Of a stretch of 64,000 nucleotides of DNA, positions 25,593 through 34,645 are shown piece by piece. This stretch comes from Robiginitomaculum sp. (GTDB lineage Bacteria > Pseudomonadota > Alphaproteobacteria > Caulobacterales > Maricaulaceae): assembly GCA_021776635.1 (NCBI GenBank), contig JAJFFN010000020.1, positions 1-64,000 on the forward strand, written 5' to 3'. The notes under the pieces are model-generated. The model did no database searches. It worked only from the letters and a program-made list of their open reading frames with translations, and was not told the DNA's origin. The translations under genes and the position numbers were made by a program. How positions within the stretch are numbered: the first letter of the stretch is position 1; the number at the start of each line of letters is the position of its first letter.

Positions 25593-26555
25593 ATGACATA
25601 TAGAGTAGCTTTTCAGATGGACCCTATTGAGGGTGTAAATATCGACACTGATTCCAGTTTTGCGCTGGCTATGGAGGCACAGGCGCGCGGCGCACAGCTC
25701 TATTCTTATACTGCCGACCAATTAAGCCATAATGCGGGGCGTATAGAGGCGCGTGCTCGCTCAATGATTTTAAGGCATGAACATGGTAATCATGTGACGT
25801 TCGGAGAGGAAATTATTCTTGATTTGGCCGTGGATATTGATGTGGTCTGGATGCGTCAAGACCCACCTTTTGACATGTCCTATATCACGGCGGCGCATAT
25901 ATTGGAAATGCTTGAAGATAAAACTCTGGTTTGTAATGACCCTAAATGGGTAAGGTCGTGTCCAGAAAAAATCATACCGCTTGAATATCCTGATTTAATA
26001 CCAGACACTCTCATTAGTCGTGATAAAAATTCTATTGATGCGTTTCGCGCGAAACACAAAGATATTATCTTAAAACCTCTTTACGGCAATGGCGGCGCAG
26101 GCGTATTTTTGGTGCGGGCTGAGGACAGTAATTATACGTCCTTGCTTGAGATGTTTTTTGAAAGCTCCCGTGAACCGATTATCGCGCAGGCGTTTCTCAA
26201 AGATGTTGCCAATGGTGACAAGCGTATCATCCTGATAGACGGCGAAATTGCCGGCGGTTTTAACCGAAGACCCGCGGCGGGTGAAACACGCTCCAACTTG
26301 CATGTTGGCGGTACGGCAGAAGCCATTACCCTAACACCTGCCGATAAAAAAATATGTGCTGCCATAGGGCCGATGCTTAAGGAGCGCGGGCAAATATTTG
26401 TCGGTATTGATGTGATTGGTGATAAATTGACGGAGATTAATCTGACGTCTCCTACGGGTGTGAACGAGCTGAAAACCTTCACAGGTATTGATGCCGTTGC
26501 TAAGGCTTGGGATGCAATTGAAAAACGTTTACAAACCAGTAACAAAGGTGCGTAA
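25593..26555 (+). CDS. gshB: Glutathione synthetase
   Basis: The 320-residue ATP-grasp enzyme matches GshB throughout: YRVAFQMDPIEGVNIDTDSSFA start, VWMRQDPPFDMSYI, KPLYGNGGAGVF for ATP binding, RIILIDGEIAGGFNRRPA, and EINLTSPTGVNEL at the end. It joins gamma-glutamylcysteine to glycine. ATG 25593 fits the family start; a longer in-frame extension has no support. The upstream C-terminal lid residues and Mg ligands look intact. Confidence 0.95.
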   Translation: MTYRVAFQMDPIEGVNIDTDSSFALAMEAQARGAQLYSYTADQLSHNAGRIEARARSMILRHEHGNHVTFGEEIILDLAVDIDVVWMRQDPPFDMSYITAAHILEMLEDKTLVCNDPKWVRSCPEKIIPLEYPDLIPDTLISRDKNSIDAFRAKHKDIILKPLYGNGGAGVFLVRAEDSNYTSLLEMFFESSREPIIAQAFLKDVANGDKRIILIDGEIAGGFNRRPAAGETRSNLHVGGTAEAITLTPADKKICAAIGPMLKERGQIFVGIDVIGDKLTEINLTSPTGVNELKTFTGIDAVAKAWDAIEKRLQTSNKGA

Positions 26556-26588
26556 TCTCTCCTTAGCTTTTTTGTGCTAGAGAAGGGA

Positions 26589-27203
26589 ATGGGACGCGCT
26601 TTACACATATGTATTCATGCCACTTGCTTGCTTCTTTTGGTGGGGTGTTCAACATCTAAACCCACCCCTAAAAAAACTGTGTATCCAAAGGTTAAATCCG
26701 GCCTCCATTTGGTAGATAAAGTGCAATTTTTGCAAACCGATAGGCGGTGGGCCCAGCATAAAATGGGTGGCTCGAACGAGAGTTTGGAAAGTGATGGCTG
26801 TTTGGTAACCGCTGCGGCCATGGCACTCGTTAATCTTGGGTTTCAAACCGACCCTGGAGATTTAAACACGAGCCTTAAAAACTACGGCGGATTTAACAGT
26901 AGAGGCTGGCTGGTGTGGAGCGGGCTAGAAAGAGCCACCGGCGGCAAAGCCAAAACAGTTTTTTACAAGGGTAAAGACACCCAAAACAATACCAAAGATG
27001 TCCGTGCATGTTTAGCGGCAGGATATTACCCGCTGGTGAAATTTGATTTGTCATCTGGAAAAAATCATTGGGTCATGGTTGTAAAAGATACCAAAAAAGG
27101 TTTTTATGTTCGTGACCCTATGATCAATTCACGTGCCCCAATCCCGTTATTAGCAAGAACAAACAGCATAGACGCGGTTAGGTGTATCGGGGTTAAGGCG
27201 TAA
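26589..27203 (+). CDS. C39-like cysteine peptidase lipoprotein
   Basis: A 204-residue lipoprotein (LLLLVGC, Cys20) with a papain-like C39 fold. It shows VQFLQTDRRWAQHKMGG with the oxyanion Gln, catalytic Cys71 in SDGCLVTAAAMAL, His160 in KNHWVMVV and Asp176 in YVRDPM. Proteins of this type resemble the C39_2 peptidase group found in surface proteins. AGAAGG precedes ATG 26589. It follows gshB by 33 bases. It overlaps the convergent lrp-type gene by 11 bases at its 3' end. The substrate is unknown; anchoring in the envelope suggests a periplasmic target. Confidence 0.8.
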   Translation: MGRALHICIHATCLLLLVGCSTSKPTPKKTVYPKVKSGLHLVDKVQFLQTDRRWAQHKMGGSNESLESDGCLVTAAAMALVNLGFQTDPGDLNTSLKNYGGFNSRGWLVWSGLERATGGKAKTVFYKGKDTQNNTKDVRACLAAGYYPLVKFDLSSGKNHWVMVVKDTKKGFYVRDPMINSRAPIPLLARTNSIDAVRCIGVKA

Positions 27204-27657
27204 ACGGTAGCATATTGGTACGTTTAACCTGTCCAAAGGCAAAGCTGCTCTCAAGACTAAGAACACCGGGAATGGAAGTTAGGCGGTCGCGGACCAAATG
27301 TTCGTAAGATTTTAGATCGCTACTGACAACACGCAAAAGATAATCGCGGTTACCCGTCATAAGATAACATTCAACCACGGCATCAATATTTTCGATAGCT
27401 TTTTCAAAGGCGCGCATGGTTTTTGTTGAGGGTTTTTCAAGTCTGATATTGACAAAAACGTTAATGGGTAGGCCAAATTTTTCTTGGTCTACCAAAGCCG
27501 TATAGCCAGAAAGGATACCTATTTGTTCCAGTTTTCTAACCCGCCGCAGACACGGTGATGCAGACAAACCGACGGCACTAGCTAAATCCTGATTTGTCAA
27601 TCGGGCATCATGCTGCAATGCGCGAATAATCTTACGATCTATTGCGTCCATAGTCAT
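27193..27657 (-). CDS. Lrp/AsnC family transcriptional regulator
   Basis: The 154-residue protein has an N-terminal HTH (DRKIIRALQHDARLTNQDLA, GLSASPCLRRVRKLEQ) and a C-terminal RAM ligand domain (VFVNIRLE, VECYLMTGNRDYLLRVV). It is divergent from the methionine gamma-lyase gene with a 104-base gap that holds two inverted repeats, so it probably controls that gene in response to a sulphur amino acid. This is the common arrangement for mgl-type operons. Confidence 0.9.
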   Translation of the reverse strand: MTMDAIDRKIIRALQHDARLTNQDLASAVGLSASPCLRRVRKLEQIGILSGYTALVDQEKFGLPINVFVNIRLEKPSTKTMRAFEKAIENIDAVVECYLMTGNRDYLLRVVSSDLKSYEHLVRDRLTSIPGVLSLESSFAFGQVKRTNMLPFTP

Positions 27658-27677
27658 AATTAACTCCTAATCTGCTA

Positions 27678-27694
27678 AAAATATATGATATTTT
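27678..27694. promoter_or_regulatory. Inverted repeat near the lrp-type start
   Basis: AAAATAT-atg-ATATTTT (arms 27678-27684 and 27688-27694) lies 21 bases upstream of the Lrp-type gene. AT-rich palindromes of this type are typical Lrp-family sites, so autoregulation is plausible. Confidence 0.45.
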
Positions 27695-27716
27695 GCTATA
27701 AACGCAAGCACATAGC

Positions 27717-27750
27717 TTAAAGTTTGGTGTATATTTGCTTTAAACTTTAA
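27717..27750. promoter_or_regulatory. Inverted repeat upstream of the methionine gamma-lyase gene
   Basis: TTAAAGTTT (27717-27725) and AAACTTTAA (27742-27750) are a perfect nine-base inverted repeat with a 16-base spacer. It ends just before the GGAG of the methionine gamma-lyase gene. It is a candidate Lrp-type operator; the spacing places the arms about two helical turns apart. Confidence 0.45.
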
Positions 27751-27761
27751 CGGAGCGCATG

Positions 27762-29009
27762 ATGTCAACACATAATCAAAGCAATGCCCAAGACAGTGAA
27801 TATGACACTTCAAATATGGGGTTTGCCACGCGCGCAATTCATGCGGGTACGACGAATGATCAATACGGCGCACTGGTGCCGCCAGTCTATATGACATCGA
27901 CCTTTGCTTTCGAAACGGTAGAACAGGGGGCGGCCATGTTTGAAGGCGAATTAGCTGGGCATTTTTATTCGCGAATTTCCAATCCAACGGTCGATATTTT
28001 GGAGCGGCGGTTTGCAGCCCTTGAGGGCGCGCAGGCTGCCCTTGGTTTCGCATCGGGGATGGGGGGCATTACTTCAACATTGTGGACATTATTGTCGAGC
28101 GGCGATGAAATCATTGCCGATAAAACATTGTACGGCTGCACCTTTGCGTTTTTGGAACACGGGTTGAGGCGGTTCGGGATAACAATAACATATGTGGACT
28201 TACAAAACACAGATGCGCTCAAAGCTTCAATTACCGCGACTACAAAATTGGTTTATTTTGAAACGCCGGCTAATCCAAATATGCGCTTGGTGGATATAAA
28301 GGAGGTTTGCAAAATTGCTCGTAAAAATGGGTTGATTTCAATCGTTGATAACACATATTCTACGCCCTATTTAACACGCCCAATTGAATTGGGAGCAGAT
28401 TTGGTTGTTCATTCAGCAACCAAATATCTTGGCGGGCACGGAGATTTGATTGCCGGCCTTGTCGCTGGATCATCTGACCTGATGCAGCGTATTCGTGTCG
28501 AGGGCTTAAAAGACATGACCGGTGCAGTGATGTCGCCGCTTACCGCCCATCAAATCATGCGTGGTTTAAAGACTTTGGAGCTACGCATGGACCGGCATTG
28601 CAAGACGGCCATGCTGGTTGCCCGAACGCTGGAAGCGCATCTTGCTGTTGACCATGTTTTTTATCCTGGCCTTGAGACGTCGGCGGATCACGATTTAGCC
28701 AAACACCAGATGTCTGATTTCGGCGGCATGATAGCGTTTGAACTTAAGGGCGGGGTTGAAGCAGGACGCACAATGATGAATGCGCTTTCATTGGTAAAAC
28801 GTGCCGTGAGCCTAGGGGATCCAGATAGCCTCATCCAGCATCCAGCCTCTATGACCCATGCAACTTATTCACCTCAAGAGAGAGCGCAGCACGGCATAAC
28901 GGACGGGTTAATAAGGATGTCGGTTGGCCTGGAAACTCCAGAAGACATTTTGGCAGATTTGCTTATTGGCCTAGAGGCTATTTCGCAAAACTGTAAACAC
29001 GCGGCATAA
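27762..29009 (+). CDS. Methionine gamma-lyase (Cys/Met metabolism PLP enzyme)
   Basis: A gamma-family PLP enzyme of 415 residues with the PLP Lys in HSATKYLGGHGD (Lys221), YSRISNPT for phosphate contact and FETPANPN. The segment LYGCTFAFLEHG has the Cys seen in methionine gamma-lyases (Cys116 in the Pseudomonas enzyme) rather than the residue found in cystathionine lyases. It would release methanethiol, ammonia and 2-oxobutyrate from methionine. ATG 27762 has GGAG six bases upstream; an ATG three bases earlier is too close. Confidence 0.85.
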   Translation: MSTHNQSNAQDSEYDTSNMGFATRAIHAGTTNDQYGALVPPVYMTSTFAFETVEQGAAMFEGELAGHFYSRISNPTVDILERRFAALEGAQAALGFASGMGGITSTLWTLLSSGDEIIADKTLYGCTFAFLEHGLRRFGITITYVDLQNTDALKASITATTKLVYFETPANPNMRLVDIKEVCKIARKNGLISIVDNTYSTPYLTRPIELGADLVVHSATKYLGGHGDLIAGLVAGSSDLMQRIRVEGLKDMTGAVMSPLTAHQIMRGLKTLELRMDRHCKTAMLVARTLEAHLAVDHVFYPGLETSADHDLAKHQMSDFGGMIAFELKGGVEAGRTMMNALSLVKRAVSLGDPDSLIQHPASMTHATYSPQERAQHGITDGLIRMSVGLETPEDILADLLIGLEAISQNCKHAA

Positions 29010-29034
29010 ATTAAGGCTTGTCTCTAATGGCTAG

Positions 29035-30957
29035 CTAAAACTCGACCCCAGCCTCTATGAACAGAGCCGTTGCATCTTCTTTACGCTTAATGCGCCCGCC
29101 AGGAGAGAGTGCAGGAACATCTCGTTTAATATATTGCACGCCCGTACCCAGTTGCAATTTGCCCAAATCATAGCTGAGCGCAAATACACCTTGGTCCGAT
29201 GTAATATGAGCGATGTCATCGTCTGCATGACCATAAGAAGCCGTAACGCCAATTTTAGACGGTTTCCAGGTTAAGCCTGCATCATAAGCAATGTAATCAC
29301 CTTGGCCTGCGAACCCGTTATTGGATTTCAAAATAGAAGTACCGAATGTGAAGTCTTCATACTTAAGTTCTAGCCCAAGACCATAGCTATTAAGACTATC
29401 AAATGCTGCCAGTCCGCTGTCTTCACTGCCGTGGGCATAGGTGCCTGTGAGTTCTGCCGAAAGACCATTTGCAAATTTACGGTCGAGCGCTAGACCAATT
29501 TCAAAGATATTTTCAATTTCAGGAGCAAATGGTTCGGTAATGCCTGTCAAATTACTTTTGACACAATAATCTACCCCACAAGCTCTGGCGTTGGGCGCGT
29601 AGGATAGTCCAACTTGCACGCCAACGCCGACCGTATCCCCAAGCAGGCGCGGGCTAGTATAAGCAATTTTCTCAGCAAAACCGGATGCATCATTTACGGT
29701 CTTAACGCTGTCCAGACCCGTATAGTCTAGGGTCGAATTGGACGCATTAACGGCAACAAGCGAAGGTGCGCCTATTGAAAATAGATATGCAGATCCGTCG
29801 TCGCGACCGACCACCAGATCACCATAGGCCGAACGCAAGAAAAGATAAGCACCTTCCAATGCCAATTGAGATTCGCGGCGACTGTCTGGGCCGCCTGTAT
29901 AAAATTGTGATGTGTGTCCTTTTACAGGACGGGTGTTGCCGCCAACTATGACTGATGTGCAATCTACTATACCAGCTGGGCAATCTCCCACCAAGCCGCC
30001 AAACCCACGCCTATAGCGGTCACGTTGTGCACGCACACGAAGGCCTGCCCCATATTCTAGCCCACTTTCGGTTATTGCACTCATTTCACCGCGCACATCA
30101 AAGTCTGCAACGCTCTCTGCTGTGACATCAGCACCGCTCCGGTCCATTGCGGCCACACCGACTTTTGCATGTCCTGATAATGTTGTTTGTAAATTGCCAA
30201 ACCCAAGACGCTGCATCCATGACGGTTTGGAGCTACCGCGTAAAGGTATAGGTTTGCTGGTTGGAGGGGCAGCATAAACGGGTTGTTGTGGTGCCGATTG
30301 ATTTGCGGCATATTGCGTCTTTTGCTGCTGTGCATACTCTTGTGCAAACTCCTGCGCATGCTTCTGCGCATACCAGGGCGTACCCTCATAAACGGATTTA
30401 TAATCAATCGGATTTCTTTGCTGATAGGTTTTATTGGCCCATGCGGGAACTTGTATAGTGGCGTTCGTCGCTTGGACATTTGCAATTGGCGGCCTGGTTT
30501 TCAAACTGGCGGTTTGAGGGTATTGTAATTGCTGCCCTTGTGCACTTTGCGTTCCTTGTGCACTTTGCGTTCCTTGTGCGTATTGCGCTCCTTGTGCTTT
30601 TTGTGCTTTTTGCATTTGAACCGCAGGCTTTTTGCCAGGATAATAGTTTCCGCCAGCTAAATTGGGCTGCTGTGCCGTCTGTGGTGCAATTTGACCGTTT
30701 GTCAAAGGGATTTGATATTGTGAAATTTGATTGTGTTGTGATTGGTAACTGTTTTGTTGCCACTGATTAGGGGACAGCTGTTTTAAGTTTTGTGCGGGCT
30801 GAGCTGTGGTTTGTGTTTCCCCTGCCTGTGTTTCCCATGCTTTTGGTTTTTTATTGGCAAATGGAGATTTTGATGTAGGTCCCGCTACCGCTACGATTGA
30901 CATTGCCGCTAGAACGCTGCCAGCACTTATTAGCCCTAAAACTTTAGCCGAAGCCAT
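29035..30957 (-). CDS. Outer membrane porin with long Gln/Pro-rich N-terminal extension
   Basis: A signal peptide (ASAKVLGLISAGSVLAAMS...AVAG) is followed by about 230 residues rich in Gln, Pro, Ala and Tyr, with few charges. A Gram-negative porin barrel of about 400 residues then follows, ending in GVEF: SGHAKVGVAAMDRSGADVTAES opens it, and GDLVVGRDDGSAY, KIAYTSPRL and GLELKYEDFTFG are typical porin strands. The extension contains tandem 18-base repeats. ATG 30957 has AAGG upstream; a GTG six bases earlier is an unlikely start. The N-terminal extension is absent from ordinary porins and could span the periplasm. Two Cys pairs in extracellular loops may form disulfides. Confidence 0.82.
   Translation of the reverse strand: MASAKVLGLISAGSVLAAMSIVAVAGPTSKSPFANKKPKAWETQAGETQTTAQPAQNLKQLSPNQWQQNSYQSQHNQISQYQIPLTNGQIAPQTAQQPNLAGGNYYPGKKPAVQMQKAQKAQGAQYAQGTQSAQGTQSAQGQQLQYPQTASLKTRPPIANVQATNATIQVPAWANKTYQQRNPIDYKSVYEGTPWYAQKHAQEFAQEYAQQQKTQYAANQSAPQQPVYAAPPTSKPIPLRGSSKPSWMQRLGFGNLQTTLSGHAKVGVAAMDRSGADVTAESVADFDVRGEMSAITESGLEYGAGLRVRAQRDRYRRGFGGLVGDCPAGIVDCTSVIVGGNTRPVKGHTSQFYTGGPDSRRESQLALEGAYLFLRSAYGDLVVGRDDGSAYLFSIGAPSLVAVNASNSTLDYTGLDSVKTVNDASGFAEKIAYTSPRLLGDTVGVGVQVGLSYAPNARACGVDYCVKSNLTGITEPFAPEIENIFEIGLALDRKFANGLSAELTGTYAHGSEDSGLAAFDSLNSYGLGLELKYEDFTFGTSILKSNNGFAGQGDYIAYDAGLTWKPSKIGVTASYGHADDDIAHITSDQGVFALSYDLGKLQLGTGVQYIKRDVPALSPGGRIKRKEDATALFIEAGVEF
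30537..30608 (-). repeat. 18-base tandem repeat inside the porin gene
   Basis: Four units of 18 bases (30537-30554, 30555-30572, 30573-30590, 30591-30608); the first two are identical and the last two diverged. They encode Ala-Gln-Gly-Thr-Gln-Ser units. Copy number change would keep frame. Confidence 0.85.
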
Positions 30958-31161
30958 AATCACACCTTAACAAAATATAAACAAGTCAGGTATCGGAATT
31001 TATGCTTAACAAGTGGTTAACATTGAATGTATGATTGCCATTATTCCTGTCATGGTCAGCCTGGCATGATGTGAACAATTCCGGCATTCTCTCTCATATT
31101 AGGCTTGAAGAGCCGTGCTACCTCGCTTACCCTTGGGAAAATTAAAGTGAATGGTATTTTT

Positions 31162-31692
31162 ATGATTAAAATCCAAGACAGTTACTCCTATGAAGATCTC
31201 ATTGTTTCAGGCGAGAAAAGCTTGTTTGGTGACGGTAATGCGCAATTGCCATTACCACCAATGTTGATGTTTGACCGCATCACTCATATTGCCAATACAG
31301 GTGGTGAATATGATAAAGGCTTGATTACTGCAGAGCTTGATGTGCACCGAGATTTATGGTTCTTTGATTGTCATTTCAAAGGTGACCCAGTTATGCCAGG
31401 TTGTCTTGGATTGGATGCAATGTGGCAATTGGTCGGGTTTTATCTGGGCTGGGATGGTGCCAAGGGTAAAGGCCGTGCTTTAGGTGTTGGTGAATTGAAA
31501 TTTACCGGTCAGGTAACACCAGATGTAAAACTGGTCAAATATACAGTTGATGTTAAACGTGTTATCAAGCGCGGGGGCTTGGCAATGGGTATTGCTGATG
31601 CGACAATGGAAGGTGATGGGGAGGTTTTTTACAAAGCCAAGGGCTTGCGTGTCGGCGTATATGTCCAAAATAACGGAGAAAACAATGCGTAG
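31162..31692 (+). CDS. fabA: 3-hydroxydecanoyl-ACP dehydratase/isomerase
   Basis: The 176-residue enzyme matches FabA along its length, with catalytic His71 in [12 protein letters not shown] and Asp85 in [15 protein letters not shown]. It dehydrates 3-hydroxydecanoyl-ACP and isomerises the trans-2 to the cis-3 double bond, starting anaerobic unsaturated fatty acid synthesis. ATG 31162 fits the family start; no strong Shine-Dalgarno is visible, only AAAGTGA further upstream. Its end overlaps fabB by eight bases. Confidence 0.96.
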   Translation: MIKIQDSYSYEDLIVSGEKSLFGDGNAQLPLPPMLMFDRITHIANTGGEYDKGLITAELDVHRDLWFFDCHFKGDPVMPGCLGLDAMWQLVGFYLGWDGAKGKGRALGVGELKFTGQVTPDVKLVKYTVDVKRVIKRGGLAMGIADATMEGDGEVFYKAKGLRVGVYVQNNGENNA

Positions 31693-32896
31693 AGTTGTTG
31701 TAACGGGCATGGGGATAGTCTCATGTATTGGTGATAATGTGGCGGAAGTTGCGGCTAGTTTAAAAGCGGGTAAATCCGGTATTGCAACCGATGCAGATAT
31801 GACCACATTTGGGTTTCGTTCGCAAATTTCCGGGCGCCCAAGCGTTGACCCCAAAGATTTTATTCCCAAACGTTCTTATCGTTTCATGACCGAAACATCC
31901 GGCTGGCCAGGCGTGGCATTGATGGAAGCTATTGAGCATTCTGGGCTTAGTGAAGACATGGTTTCAAACCCGCGCACAGGAATTATTGCTGGTTCAGGCG
32001 GGCCATCGTCAATGACAATTGTTAAGGCGGCAGACACCACGCGCGAAAAAGGTGCGCCTAAACGTATTGGGCCATTTGCTGTTCCAAAGGCTATGTCGTC
32101 TACAGTTTCTGCAACCCTCGCTACACATTTTAAAATCAAGGGGGTCAATTTTTCTATTACGTCCGCATGTACGACGTCTTTGCACTGTATTGGTTCTGCG
32201 GTTGAGCAAATTCAGTGGGGTAAACAAGACATAATGTTAGCTGGCGGCGGCGAAGAAATAGAGTGGACAATGTCAGACATGTTTGATGCCATGGGTGCCA
32301 TGTCGAGCAAATATAATGATACGCCAAAAACCGCAAGTCGGGCTTTTGATGTCAGTCGTGATGGTTTTGTAATTGCGGGTGGCGCGGGCATGTTGGTGCT
32401 AGAAGAATACGAACATGCGAAAAAACGCGGTGCAAATATTCTTGCCGAAGTCACTGGCTATGCGGCTACGTCTGATGGTTATGATATGGTTGCGCCAAGC
32501 GGCGAAGGTGCAGAACGTGCTATGCGGCTTGCACTAGCAGATGCTGGCCATGATATTTGTTATATCAATCCGCATGCGACAGCGACCCCGGTAGGTGACG
32601 TGGCAGAATGCGGCGCGATTTCGCGGGTGTTTGGTTCAGATGGCCCGATGATTTCTGCCACCAAATCCATGACGGGACATTCTTTGGGTGCGGCAGGCGC
32701 ACAAGAAGCCATATATTCCCTGATTATGATGCAAGACGGCTTCATAGCACCATCAATAAACATCAATGAGCTAGACCCAGAAATCCCCAAAATCAATATC
32801 GTCCAACAAACCCGTGATCACGATATGAAAGCGTTTATGTCAAACTCGTTCGGTTTTGGTGGGACTAATGGTTCGGTGATAATGCGGAAAGTTTAA
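31685..32896 (+). CDS. fabB: 3-oxoacyl-ACP synthase I
   Basis: The 403-residue condensing enzyme has the Cys-His-His triad: Cys162 in [12 protein letters not shown], His in [11 protein letters not shown] and His in [13 protein letters not shown]. It elongates the cis-3-decenoyl-ACP made by FabA. GGAG precedes ATG 31685, which lies inside the end of fabA, so the two are translationally coupled. In many alphaproteobacteria fabI follows; here it does not. Confidence 0.96.
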   Translation: MRRVVVTGMGIVSCIGDNVAEVAASLKAGKSGIATDADMTTFGFRSQISGRPSVDPKDFIPKRSYRFMTETSGWPGVALMEAIEHSGLSEDMVSNPRTGIIAGSGGPSSMTIVKAADTTREKGAPKRIGPFAVPKAMSSTVSATLATHFKIKGVNFSITSACTTSLHCIGSAVEQIQWGKQDIMLAGGGEEIEWTMSDMFDAMGAMSSKYNDTPKTASRAFDVSRDGFVIAGGAGMLVLEEYEHAKKRGANILAEVTGYAATSDGYDMVAPSGEGAERAMRLALADAGHDICYINPHATATPVGDVAECGAISRVFGSDGPMISATKSMTGHSLGAAGAQEAIYSLIMMQDGFIAPSININELDPEIPKINIVQQTRDHDMKAFMSNSFGFGGTNGSVIMRKV

Positions 32897-32916
32897 ATAC
32901 ACACATCGCGGGGAAT

Positions 32917-32929
32917 CTGTAAGTTACAG
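32917..32929. promoter_or_regulatory. Short palindrome between fabB and the CT tract
   Basis: CTGTAA-g-TTACAG, a perfect six-base inverted repeat, is followed eight bases later by TTGACT (32938-32943), a good -35 that abuts the CT tract. It may be a regulator site for the acidic protein gene. Confidence 0.35.
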
Positions 32930-32938
32930 CTTGAACCT

Positions 32939-33000
<62 letters not shown>

Positions 33001-33020
33001 TACAACGTTGGGAGGTGGCT

Positions 33021-34076
33021 GTGGACAGCTTTTTTGATATTGATGCGGAGCTATTGGCATTAGAAACAGACCAGGATAATTTGCAAAACTTATTCACGGC
33101 TGATAGTGAAAATATTACGTCGTTTCAGGCGAAAAATCTCTTTGATTTTAGCGAAACTGATACAGCCATTGGATCGTTAGATAACGCTTACATGGATATG
33201 TTGTTGGAACTGGCGGTTGAACAATCTAGTAGTAATGTTGAGCAGCCAGTTAAAGGTAAGCAAACTTTCGGCGAAGACGGTGAAGATATTGATGAGGACC
33301 AGGATGGTCTTGGCGATGATTTTGGGGACGATGAAGATTTAGATGAAATTTTCGTCGATGGTTCAATAGATACCAGTGATGATAATGATTTCGACGATGG
33401 CTTGGGTGATGTTTTTGACGATGATGATGACGGGAGTGAAGCCGGAGACGACAATGATGGAGACAACGATGAAGGCGGTGAGGGTGTTGATAATAATGGT
33501 TGGGAAGACGTTGCGGAACAAATGTCAGCCGCTATTGGTTTGCTTGCAGACGGTGTTAATGCTGCGTCATTAATTGCACTGCCGGGTGATAAAGCGGCTC
33601 TTGAAAGGCTATCCCAGTCATTAACAGCGATTTCTCTTGCAATTGAAGCGGGAACTGTCCCATCAGCAGATACCCTTAAAGTTGCTCTTGGAGATGCTTA
33701 TGCTATTGCACTCGGAGAAATTTCATCAATTGCTGCGGCAGAACTAGGCGCGTTAATCGGGGGACTAACAGGTCCAGAGGGAGTTGCTGCAGGGGCTCTT
33801 ATATCTGCGGTTCTTGTCTTTGGTTTGGATGCTAGTGGTGTCTCAGATCCTGCTTATGATACAGTCGGCGATGCTCTTGCGCAGCTAACAATTGATGCGG
33901 TCATAGCTGCGGCTTCCTTTTCGGCTGATATAGCCGCTCTAGAGCAGGCTTTCGAAGATATTGTGGAAGATGTAGTAGATGATCCAGAAGGTTTTTTAGG
34001 TGACTTATCAGGATTTCCCAGTTGGGATTTTGATGGGCTTCTAGGACGGGAAGGCGACGAGGAGGGTTACGAATAA
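33021..34076 (+). CDS. Acidic Asp/Glu/Gly-rich protein of unknown function
   Basis: A 351-residue protein with no Sec signal peptide. Residues of about 80-160 are almost all Asp, Glu, Gly and Asn (DEDQDGLGDDFGDDEDLDE, DDDDDGSEAGDDNDGDNDEGGEG), with spacing reminiscent of Ca-binding DxDxDG loops. After that come helical Ala-rich segments and a Gly/Ala hydrophobic stretch (AAAELGALIGGLTGPEGVAAGALIS). The tail is acidic again. GTG 33021 is the start because GGGAGG ends five bases before it; a GTG at 33015 overlaps it. It could be exported by a type I system, given the acidic repeats, but no transporter lies nearby. I do not recognise the family. Confidence 0.6.
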   Translation: MDSFFDIDAELLALETDQDNLQNLFTADSENITSFQAKNLFDFSETDTAIGSLDNAYMDMLLELAVEQSSSNVEQPVKGKQTFGEDGEDIDEDQDGLGDDFGDDEDLDEIFVDGSIDTSDDNDFDDGLGDVFDDDDDGSEAGDDNDGDNDEGGEGVDNNGWEDVAEQMSAAIGLLADGVNAASLIALPGDKAALERLSQSLTAISLAIEAGTVPSADTLKVALGDAYAIALGEISSIAAAELGALIGGLTGPEGVAAGALISAVLVFGLDASGVSDPAYDTVGDALAQLTIDAVIAAASFSADIAALEQAFEDIVEDVVDDPEGFLGDLSGFPSWDFDGLLGREGDEEGYE

Positions 34077-34129
34077 AGTTCCACAGCCATAACCATAGTT
34101 AGTAATATGTACTCGTTTTATCAATTATT

Positions 34130-34645
34130 ATGACAAGTTTAAAAAAATCTAAGTTTCGGATATTTATTGTGTGTGTGCCATTTCTTATTGTTGGTATTTA
34201 TGCGCTTGTTATGGGTTCACCAGAGAATTTAGAAAAAATAGACTTTGATAATATGAGACGCAAGCATAGAATATTAAAAGATACTTCTCCTATTTTTCGT
34301 TCCTTTTTAGCTCGAGGAAGCGGCTTATTGTTATTATGTTTTCCACTTTTTGGTATGTGGCATGCTTACAGATGCCCACTTATCATAGCAATAAACGATG
34401 ACCAATCTGGAACGTATTTATATAAATATAGAGGTCTACATGTGCCAACATATAAGAATTTTGGGTCTTATACGGGCACGGCATCCTATAAGAAACCCTA
34501 CCTCTATTTTAGCCCACCACTTATATGTACTGATGAAACGCATTTGATAATAATGTTTTTGCCAAACACATTTTTATTGGCAGGTGGAAAACTGTCTATC
34601 GAAACATTCGTGCAATCATTTGATACCCCCTTACTTCTTAAATAA
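34130..34645 (+). CDS. Membrane protein of unknown function, AT-rich gene
   Basis: A 171-residue protein with an N-terminal span (IFIVCVPFLIVGIYALVMG) and a second span (GSGLLLLCFPLFGMWHAY), followed by a soluble domain with Tyr- and Ser-rich strands (YLYKYRGLHVPTYKNFGSYTG). The gene is much more AT-rich than flanking genes, which suggests transfer. It ends 15 bases inside the convergent protease gene. No family was recognised. Confidence 0.55.
   Translation: MTSLKKSKFRIFIVCVPFLIVGIYALVMGSPENLEKIDFDNMRRKHRILKDTSPIFRSFLARGSGLLLLCFPLFGMWHAYRCPLIIAINDDQSGTYLYKYRGLHVPTYKNFGSYTGTASYKKPYLYFSPPLICTDETHLIIMFLPNTFLLAGGKLSIETFVQSFDTPLLLK

Noticed and set aside
29035-30957. Porin tandem repeats as a phase-variable frameshift switch
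   Set aside because: The units are 18 bases, so gain or loss keeps the reading frame; only length variation is expected.
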